Part shown: in pieces, positions 31,642 through 36,675 of the stretch
How positions within the stretch are numbered: the first letter of the stretch is position 1
Layout of the letters: every line of letters begins with the position of its first letter
Source: CAZFZT01 sp964523675
Lineage (GTDB): Bacteria > Planctomycetota > Phycisphaerae > Phycisphaerales > SM1A02
Length of the DNA: 36,675 nucleotides
NCBI GenBank assembly: GCA_964523675.1
Contig: CAZFZT010000031.1
Location: 1 to 36,675 of the forward strand
Reading direction: 5' to 3'
The notes under the pieces: model-generated
The model's input: only the letters and a program-made list of their open reading frames with translations
Told to the model about the DNA's origin: nothing
The model's database searches: none
Translations under genes and position numbers: made by a program

Positions 31642-33429
31642 ATGAACTGGAAGCGCGACCGCCTCGGCGGGATCATTCACACCTATCAACGATACGACCC
31701 GGCGCGATTTCCTTCGCCGACGGCGCCGCCGCCCGATCTTGTCTCCGGCGCGTTCGAGCACCTGATGACCTTCGGAGACGCGAGACAGCTCACGGAAGAA
31801 GATCTCGCCAACGCGGTTCATCTCGACCCCTCGCAGATTCAAGGACTTGGCCCGTCGCTTGATGCGCTCATCGCAATGCTGGAAGAACGCAAACGCAAGA
31901 TCCTCTCCACCTATGAAACTGAAAAGGTGCAGCGGCTGGCGAGCGACGCCTTTCATGGACTCGCGTCAACGATGAAGCCGCCGGCCCACCTGGCTGACCG
32001 CTTTCGCAGAGAAGTCGCGGAAGAGCAGCTCTATGCGCTTGAGCGAATGTGGTATCACGCGGTTGATGAGCATTCGACGTTCAATCGAAGGCTCGTGCAT
32101 CTGATCGATGCCTTGGGCGAGAAATATCAAGTCGATGAGTTGGCCTCTACCTACGAGTTTACCGGCCGGTCGACCCTGGATGTGCCCGAAGCTCTGCAAG
32201 TCAAAGAGGAGCTCGAAACGATTGACCGGCTGCTGGAACAACTGCGCGAGGCCAAGAAGAACGCCAAAATCGGCTTGATCGACATGGAGGAACTTGCGGA
32301 ATTCGCCCAGCCGGAGGACATCGAGAATCTCAGCGCGCTTCAGCAGCAGGTACAGGATTTGCTGCGCGAGATGGCTGCGCGTCAAGGGATCGAAGTCACC
32401 GCCGATGGCCTGCGGCTGACGCCCCAAGCGTATCGCCTCTTCCAGGGCAAACTGCTTGAGCACATCTTCAGTGAATTGCAGGCAGCCCGCAGTGGTCGCC
32501 ACAGTGGACCGATTCAAGGCGAAGGCGCCGTCGAAATCCCCCGCACCAGGCCGTACGAGTTCGGCGACTCGGTGACGCACATGGATATCCCGCAGTCCAT
32601 GATCAATGCGCTGGTCAGGGCGCACGGCGCCGAGCAGCACGTAACGGATGCCGGCGAGGCGGCTGGGACGACGGCCGAGACGGCACGCAGTCCTCGGGGC
32701 TCGACCCCGGAGGCGGGCCGCATTCATCTCACAGCTGAAGACATCGAAATCCACCACACGCGCAACACGCCGAAGTGTGCATCGGTGGTCATTCTTGACA
32801 TGTCCGGCTCAATGCGCCATGGCGGGCAGTACATCAACGCCAAGCGCATGGGCCTCGCGCTGGATGGCCTGATTCGCTCCGAATACCCGGGTGACTACTT
32901 GCAGTTCATCGAGATGGCGACTTTCGCCAGACCGCGACACATCTCAGAGATACCGACCCTGATGCCGCGGCCGGTGACGATCTACGATCCGTTCGTTCGG
33001 TTGCGGGCGGACATGAGCGACCCTCGCATCAGCGAAATGGACATCCCGCCTCATTTCACGAACATCCAGCATGCGCTGCAATTGGGTCGCCAGTTCCTGA
33101 TGAATCGGGACACTCCAAACCGCCAGATCATGTTGATCACCGACGGTCTGCCCACGGCGCATTTCGAAGAGAACGAAGTCTTTCTGCTCTACCCGCCACA
33201 TCAGCGCACTGAGGAATACACCATGCGCGAAGCCAGCCGGTGCGCTCGGGAGGACATCGTCATCAATGTCTTCCTCCTCCCTAGCTGGGGACAGACGGAA
33301 GACGATGTGCAGTTCGCGCACCGGATGGTCGAGATGACGCGCGGCCGGGTGTTCTTCACTGCCGGGCGCGACCTTGATCGCTACGTCATCTGGGACTACG
33401 TCAATAACAGGCGCACGATCGTGTCCTAG
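31642..33429 (+). CDS. VWA-domain protein, partner of the AAA+ ATPase
   Basis: A 595-residue protein from the ATG at 31642. The C-terminal von Willebrand A domain (about 375-590) carries a full MIDAS metal site: DMSGSM (Asp386, Ser388, Ser390), a Thr in HFTNIQHAL and TDGLP (Asp501). The first 370 residues are mostly helical and charged, with coiled-coil-like stretches (QVKEELETIDRLLEQLREAK) and a proline/threonine linker before the VWA. No signal peptide or membrane segment, so it is cytosolic. Family knowledge: ChlD-, CbbO- and YehP-like VWA proteins bridge an AAA+ ring and its client. It follows the ATPase after 23 bases, so the two are one transcription unit. Confidence 0.85.
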   Translation: MNWKRDRLGGIIHTYQRYDPARFPSPTAPPPDLVSGAFEHLMTFGDARQLTEEDLANAVHLDPSQIQGLGPSLDALIAMLEERKRKILSTYETEKVQRLASDAFHGLASTMKPPAHLADRFRREVAEEQLYALERMWYHAVDEHSTFNRRLVHLIDALGEKYQVDELASTYEFTGRSTLDVPEALQVKEELETIDRLLEQLREAKKNAKIGLIDMEELAEFAQPEDIENLSALQQQVQDLLREMAARQGIEVTADGLRLTPQAYRLFQGKLLEHIFSELQAARSGRHSGPIQGEGAVEIPRTRPYEFGDSVTHMDIPQSMINALVRAHGAEQHVTDAGEAAGTTAETARSPRGSTPEAGRIHLTAEDIEIHHTRNTPKCASVVILDMSGSMRHGGQYINAKRMGLALDGLIRSEYPGDYLQFIEMATFARPRHISEIPTLMPRPVTIYDPFVRLRADMSDPRISEMDIPPHFTNIQHALQLGRQFLMNRDTPNRQIMLITDGLPTAHFEENEVFLLYPPHQRTEEYTMREASRCAREDIVINVFLLPSWGQTEDDVQFAHRMVEMTRGRVFFTAGRDLDRYVIWDYVNNRRTIVS

Positions 33430-33694
33430 AGCTGCCGCGGCGGCTCGGCTCAAACCTCGTCGATGATTGAATTGCACCGGTTATCCACCGTTGCATTTTT
33501 TTTGCACTTGTGACTCGCCGACAAGCGAACGGAGCGGTACACTCTTGGCTGCAGTGGGCGGGAGCCGCACCGGCTTCAATGCCTCACCGAGCATGTGGCA
33601 TGCGAGGTTGCTTCGTCGGTTGAACCGCGAAGCGCCACACCGGCCATATATCTCGTGGTGTCATCGAAGGGGAATCAAACGTATCTGCGTCAGA
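33430..33694. other. Intergenic stretch before the cysteine-rich gene
   Basis: No CDS seen. It contains a T-run flanked by TGCA on both sides (33491-33510 region) that is too A/T-poor in stem to be a good terminator, and a near-match DnaA box TTATCCACC at about 33480. The downstream palindrome is listed separately. Confidence 0.4.
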
Positions 33695-33742
33695 CCTTCA
33701 TCACGTGATGAAGGCAGCTTTATTATTGCACGTTACAGGAGA
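33695..33742 (+). promoter_or_regulatory. 20-base perfect palindrome, -10 box and ribosome binding site for the cysteine-rich gene
   Basis: CCTTCATCACGTGATGAAGG (33695-33714) is a perfect palindrome. TATTAT at 33721-33726 is a good -10; the -35 position would fall inside the palindrome (TTCATC, 18-base spacer), so a dimeric regulator bound there could block or assist polymerase. AGGAGA at 33737-33742 is a strong Shine-Dalgarno 5 bases before the ATG. Confidence 0.5.
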
Positions 33743-33747
33743 AGATC

Positions 33748-35448
33748 ATGAAACTGAGAAGAATGGTTCGACCAGATCTGTGGGTGGCGGCGTGTACGGC
33801 ATTGGCGGCCGCTGCGTTCCTTGGAGCGCCAGCAGCACATGCTCAGTGCCCGGGCAATGGCAGTTGCTATGAAGCCAACGGAACACCCGGCTGCAACAAC
33901 ACCGATTGCTGCGAAACCGTGTGCGCCGGCGATGCATTTTGTTGTGACACTGAATGGGACAATTTGTGCGTCGAGGACGCATTCCTTCTGTGCGGCAACT
34001 GCGGCGGTTTAGATGCGGGATCCTGCTACGTAGCCAACGGAACACCCGGTTGTAGCGACGAAGATTGCTGCACCCTCGTCTGCGCGGATGATCCGTTCTG
34101 TTGCAATACGCAATGGGACAGTCTATGTGCGGGCTCGGCCTTCCTCTTGTGCGGCAACTGCGGCGGTTTGGATGCCGGCTCGTGCTATGAGAGCAACGGC
34201 TCGGTCGGCTGCAACAATGAAGCATGCTGCGAGGCCGTTTGCGCTGACGACCCGTTCTGCTGCAATACCACATGGGATGGCATCTGCGCGAATGATGCGT
34301 TCGCCGTGTGCGGCAACTGCGGAGATCCGGCTGCGGGCTCGTGCTACACAGCGAACGGCACGCCAGGTTGTGACAATGCCGGCTGCTGCGAGATCGTCTG
34401 CGCAGCCGACCCGTTCTGCTGCAACTCACAATGGGACGGTCTCTGCGCCGATGCAGCCATCAAGAACTGCGACAACTGCGGCAACGCCACGGCCGGTTCC
34501 TGCTATGAAAGCAACGGATCTATTGGTTGCAACAATGCCGACTGCTGCACGCTGATCTGCGAGGAGTTCGATGCCTTCTGCTGCGAGGTCAGCTGGGACG
34601 GCATCTGCGCACAACTCGCAGCAACCGAATGTGGCAACTGCGGCGGCGCGGATGCAGGCAACTGCTACGTCTCCAACGGCACCCCCGGTTGCGATGACAG
34701 CGCATGCTGCGCCGCCACCTGCGTCGCCGACCCCTTCTGCTGCAACTCACAATGGGACGGTCTCTGCGCAGGAGCAGCCATCGAGAACTGCAACAACTGC
34801 GGCAATCCAGAAGCCGGCGATTGCTTTGTCGCAAACGGATCGAAGGGATGCGAGATCGCCGAATGCTGTGAAATCGTCTGTGCCGAGGACGCGTTCTGCT
34901 GCGATAGCGAGTGGGACAGTCTCTGCGCGGCAGCGGCAATCGAGAACTGCGAGGGTTGCGGCAATCCGAATGCCGGCTCGTGCTACGAGGCCAATGGCAC
35001 CATCGGCTGCAATAATGCCGAGTGTTGCGAGGCCGTCTGCGCCGAGGATCCCTTCTGCTGCAATAATCAGTGGGACAGCTTGTGCGTCAATGGCGCGCTC
35101 ACCATCTGCGCCGACTGCGGCAGCCCCGCTGCCGGCTCATGCTTCGTGAGCAACGGTACACCCGGCTGTGATAGCGTTGACTGCTGCGCTATCGTTTGCG
35201 ATGCCGATCCCTTCTGCTGCAACACCACGTGGGATGGCCTGTGCGCGAGTGCAGCAGTCGCGAACTGCGAGACGGCGCAATGCCTTGGCGACCTCACCGG
35301 CGATGGCACTGTCGGTGTGCCTGACCTGCTTCAGTTGCTCGGCGCATGGGGAGCCAACCCCGGTCACCCCGCTGACCTCGACGGCAACAATACCGTCGGT
35401 GTGCCGGACCTCCTGCTGCTGCTCGGAGCATGGGGCCCCTGCCCATAA
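33748..35448 (+). CDS. Secreted protein of nine tandem cysteine-rich repeats with dockerin-like C-terminal tag
   Basis: A 566-residue protein. Signal peptide 1-33 (cleavage after GAPAAHA). Residues 38-511 are nine repeats of 53 residues (54 in repeat 5), consensus GSCYxxNGTPGCxxxxCCxx then VCxxDPFCCxxxWDxLCxxxAxxxCxxCG, with about ten Cys each in fixed positions. Residues 512-566 carry two dockerin-type loops (GDLTGDGTVGVPDL and DLDGNNTVGVPDL), each followed by LLGAWG. Inference: an exported, disulphide- or metal-rich fibrous or surface protein; Trp-Asp in each unit may pack the small core. Function unknown. The same tag ends the M14 peptidase at 18791. A palindrome and clear -10/Shine-Dalgarno precede it and a strong terminator follows, so it is a single-gene unit. 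Confidence 0.9.
   Translation: MKLRRMVRPDLWVAACTALAAAAFLGAPAAHAQCPGNGSCYEANGTPGCNNTDCCETVCAGDAFCCDTEWDNLCVEDAFLLCGNCGGLDAGSCYVANGTPGCSDEDCCTLVCADDPFCCNTQWDSLCAGSAFLLCGNCGGLDAGSCYESNGSVGCNNEACCEAVCADDPFCCNTTWDGICANDAFAVCGNCGDPAAGSCYTANGTPGCDNAGCCEIVCAADPFCCNSQWDGLCADAAIKNCDNCGNATAGSCYESNGSIGCNNADCCTLICEEFDAFCCEVSWDGICAQLAATECGNCGGADAGNCYVSNGTPGCDDSACCAATCVADPFCCNSQWDGLCAGAAIENCNNCGNPEAGDCFVANGSKGCEIAECCEIVCAEDAFCCDSEWDSLCAAAAIENCEGCGNPNAGSCYEANGTIGCNNAECCEAVCAEDPFCCNNQWDSLCVNGALTICADCGSPAAGSCFVSNGTPGCDSVDCCAIVCDADPFCCNTTWDGLCASAAVANCETAQCLGDLTGDGTVGVPDLLQLLGAWGANPGHPADLDGNNTVGVPDLLLLLGAWGPCP
33859..35278 (+). repeat. Nine tandem 159-base coding repeats
   Basis: In-frame repeats of 159 bases (162 in the fifth) starting at 33859. 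The units differ clearly at the DNA level while the Cys, PFCC/AFCC and WD positions are kept, so the array is not a very recent expansion. Units 4 and 6 share nearly identical sequence around TGCAACTCACAATGGGACGG, suggesting occasional exchange between copies. Confidence 0.85.
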
Positions 35449-35477
35449 CTTTCCTAGGAAATCATGAAATGACAATC

Positions 35478-35506
35478 AGCCCCTGACCACGTGTCGGGGG
35501 CTTTTT
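35478..35506 (+). terminator. Rho-independent terminator after the cysteine-rich gene
   Basis: A 10-base-pair stem AGCCCCTGAC / GTCGGGGGCT (one G-T wobble), 5-base loop CACGT, and a following T-run (CTTTTT). It lies 30 bases after the stop at 35448. It is the clearest intrinsic terminator in the window. Confidence 0.9.
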
Positions 35507-35663
35507 CGTTGAGATGCCTGACGATTCTCCGTGGCCTCCGTGTTTTCATGGCCCATGGGTTTGATCGAGGGCACGCTCCGCTGCGCGTCGCGGCTAAACA
35601 GGGCACCGCTCTCGCTCGTATTCAATATCTGTCCGCTCTGCTCCCTGGCCCTGCGTGTTTCAT

Positions 35664-36675
35664 CTAGGTTTGCTGCTCTGTCGAGGCAGCGCGCTTGCGA
35701 ACTGCCCTTCGATACGGCAGCACCGCCGGCACCGCTGACAGAATCACTACGCCTCCCGCCAGAATCGTGATGCCGGCAGACGACGACATCGCCGGCATCA
35801 TCGCAGCCAGCCGCAACCCAGCAAGCGCCGCGATCGGTCCTGCTGCGTAGCCCACGCCGATGAGCGCTTCATGTGTGCCGCCTGCATCGACTTCCGCTGC
35901 ACCGACCGACATGGCGTAATACAGCGCTGCGTAGTACACAATCCCCTGAGCCGCGCCGAAGAGCACAAGCCCCGCAAGCAGCGCCGTCACATTCGGCGAG
36001 ATCACAATCATCGCAAAGCCCACCGCCAGGCCCGCACCGCCCAGCAGCAGCGCGCCCCACCTGCCATGCCAGAAGCGCATTCGCCACATTAGGGCAAGGG
36101 CCACAACTCGCGCCACCATCCACGTCGCCGTCATCGGCGTCTCAGCCGCAATCGGCACGCGCAATCCATCCAGCACATACGGCATCAGCGGCGAGATCAC
36201 GCCGATGAGCAGATAACCCAGCGGCAAGAGAATGCGAGCCGACCGCAGCAGCAGCGGATACTCCGGCGTAACCGACTGCTTCGACATGGTTTCATCATGC
36301 GCACTCGGAAACTGTGTGAAGCCGCGCAGGAAGATGAGCGTGATGATGCTCAGCGGCGCAAGCGCCACGATGGCCCACAGCGCGCGCTCCGGCTCGGCGC
36401 GGCTGATGAGCGGCGCCATGGCGATGAGCGCGATCGCCACCGCGCTGGTCCACGTGACGTTCCACCACCCCATGGCCGAGCGCATCGCCTGGCCGTGCCG
36501 TCCCGAAGTGAGATAACTTTCAACAATCGGCCAGAGCAGCGCTGCCAGAACGCTCGTCGCACAGGCCACGAACCACAACACCCACTCGCCACGGAAAAAC
36601 AGCGGCAACGCGGCAACGATGGCCTGTGCGATGAAGATGAAGGCAAGGATGCTGCGCGGCGTGATCGAGAGCGAT
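35664..36675 (-). CDS. MFS-type membrane transporter (N-terminus cut by window edge)
   Basis: The frame is open from the right edge (first full codon at 36674) to the stop at 35664, at least 336 residues. About ten membrane segments are visible, including FFRGEWVLWFVACATSVLAA, the WWNVTWTSAVAIALIAMAPL segment after a short RHGQAMRSAMG loop, a charged central loop (HDETMSKQSVTPEY) and a second half with paired segments such as LLLGGAGLAVGFAMIVISP and ALIGVGYAAGPIAALAGLRL. The RHGQAMR loop and the central cytoplasmic loop fit the major facilitator superfamily. Substrate unknown. An internal TTG at 36608 is not the true start because the frame continues upstream. Confidence 0.78.
   Translation of the reverse strand, partial: SLSITPRSILAFIFIAQAIVAALPLFFRGEWVLWFVACATSVLAALLWPIVESYLTSGRHGQAMRSAMGWWNVTWTSAVAIALIAMAPLISRAEPERALWAIVALAPLSIITLIFLRGFTQFPSAHDETMSKQSVTPEYPLLLRSARILLPLGYLLIGVISPLMPYVLDGLRVPIAAETPMTATWMVARVVALALMWRMRFWHGRWGALLLGGAGLAVGFAMIVISPNVTALLAGLVLFGAAQGIVYYAALYYAMSVGAAEVDAGGTHEALIGVGYAAGPIAALAGLRLAAMMPAMSSSAGITILAGGVVILSAVPAVLPYRRAVRKRAASTEQQT

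Noticed and set aside
33484..33512. Terminator after the VWA gene from the T-run flanked by TGCA
   Set aside because: The stem would be only about 4 base pairs with the T-run in the loop, not after the stem.

Overview
The window looks like a scaffold from a planctomycete, most likely of the Phycisphaerae type (inference). The support is a mostly high G+C sequence, two secreted proteins ending in paired dockerin-like motifs (GDGxVGVPDL...LLGAWG), a membrane protein ending in a CPKCGYDMRG zinc ribbon, lipid A/LPS transport genes that imply an outer membrane, and an MraZ gene. It contains one 100-N assembly gap (9251-9350) and is cut at both ends inside genes (M42 peptidase on the left, MFS transporter on the right).

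1-9.1 kb is housekeeping. It holds an M42 aminopeptidase, a YgfZ/GcvT-like folate-binding protein, a phosphoglucosamine mutase family enzyme, a divergent 6-pyruvoyl-tetrahydropterin synthase-like protein lacking the usual catalytic Cys and His, a PAC2-family protein, an FAH-family hydrolase directly behind ispD, an RdgB-type NTP pyrophosphatase, and a glutamate dehydrogenase. 9.3-13.8 kb holds a stand-alone TSCPD domain (normally the tail of B12-dependent ribonucleotide reductase) cut by the gap, a multi-pass membrane protein, 3-hydroxyanthranilate 3,4-dioxygenase, a zinc-ribbon membrane protein, and an mraZ gene that is not followed by rsmH but has a readable promoter with MraZ boxes. 14-21.5 kb holds a flavin-reductase-like protein, an EF-G-like GTPase, a YmdB-type phosphodiesterase, a secreted M14 carboxypeptidase and a ChaN-like lipoprotein. 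These are separated by gene-poor stretches rich in palindromes.

21.6-30.1 kb, all on the minus strand, runs lpxB, lptD, ligA and a DEDDh exonuclease with a C-terminal BRCT domain. lpxB and lptD overlap by 4 bases and together supply lipid A synthesis and LPS insertion. The exonuclease BRCT closely resembles the BRCT of the neighbouring ligase, and a low-G+C patch (about 21.95-23.70 kb) starts and stops inside these two genes. 30.2-33.4 kb is a two-gene AAA+ ATPase / VWA unit of the magnesium-chelatase-like type. 33.7-35.4 kb is a secreted protein of nine tandem 53-residue, ten-cysteine repeats with a strong terminator behind it.

Two families of short dispersed repeats punctuate the gene borders. 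One is a 75-77 bp element bounded by TAGCCGCG...CGCGGCTA (three copies plus a half copy). The other is a set of REP-like palindromes, two of them arranged as long inverted pairs. No rRNA, tRNA, CRISPR array, transposase or phage gene was recognised. The best candidates for something undescribed are the mosaic ligA/exonuclease locus, the nine-repeat cysteine protein and the repeat families. No multi-gene defence or biosynthetic system is evident.
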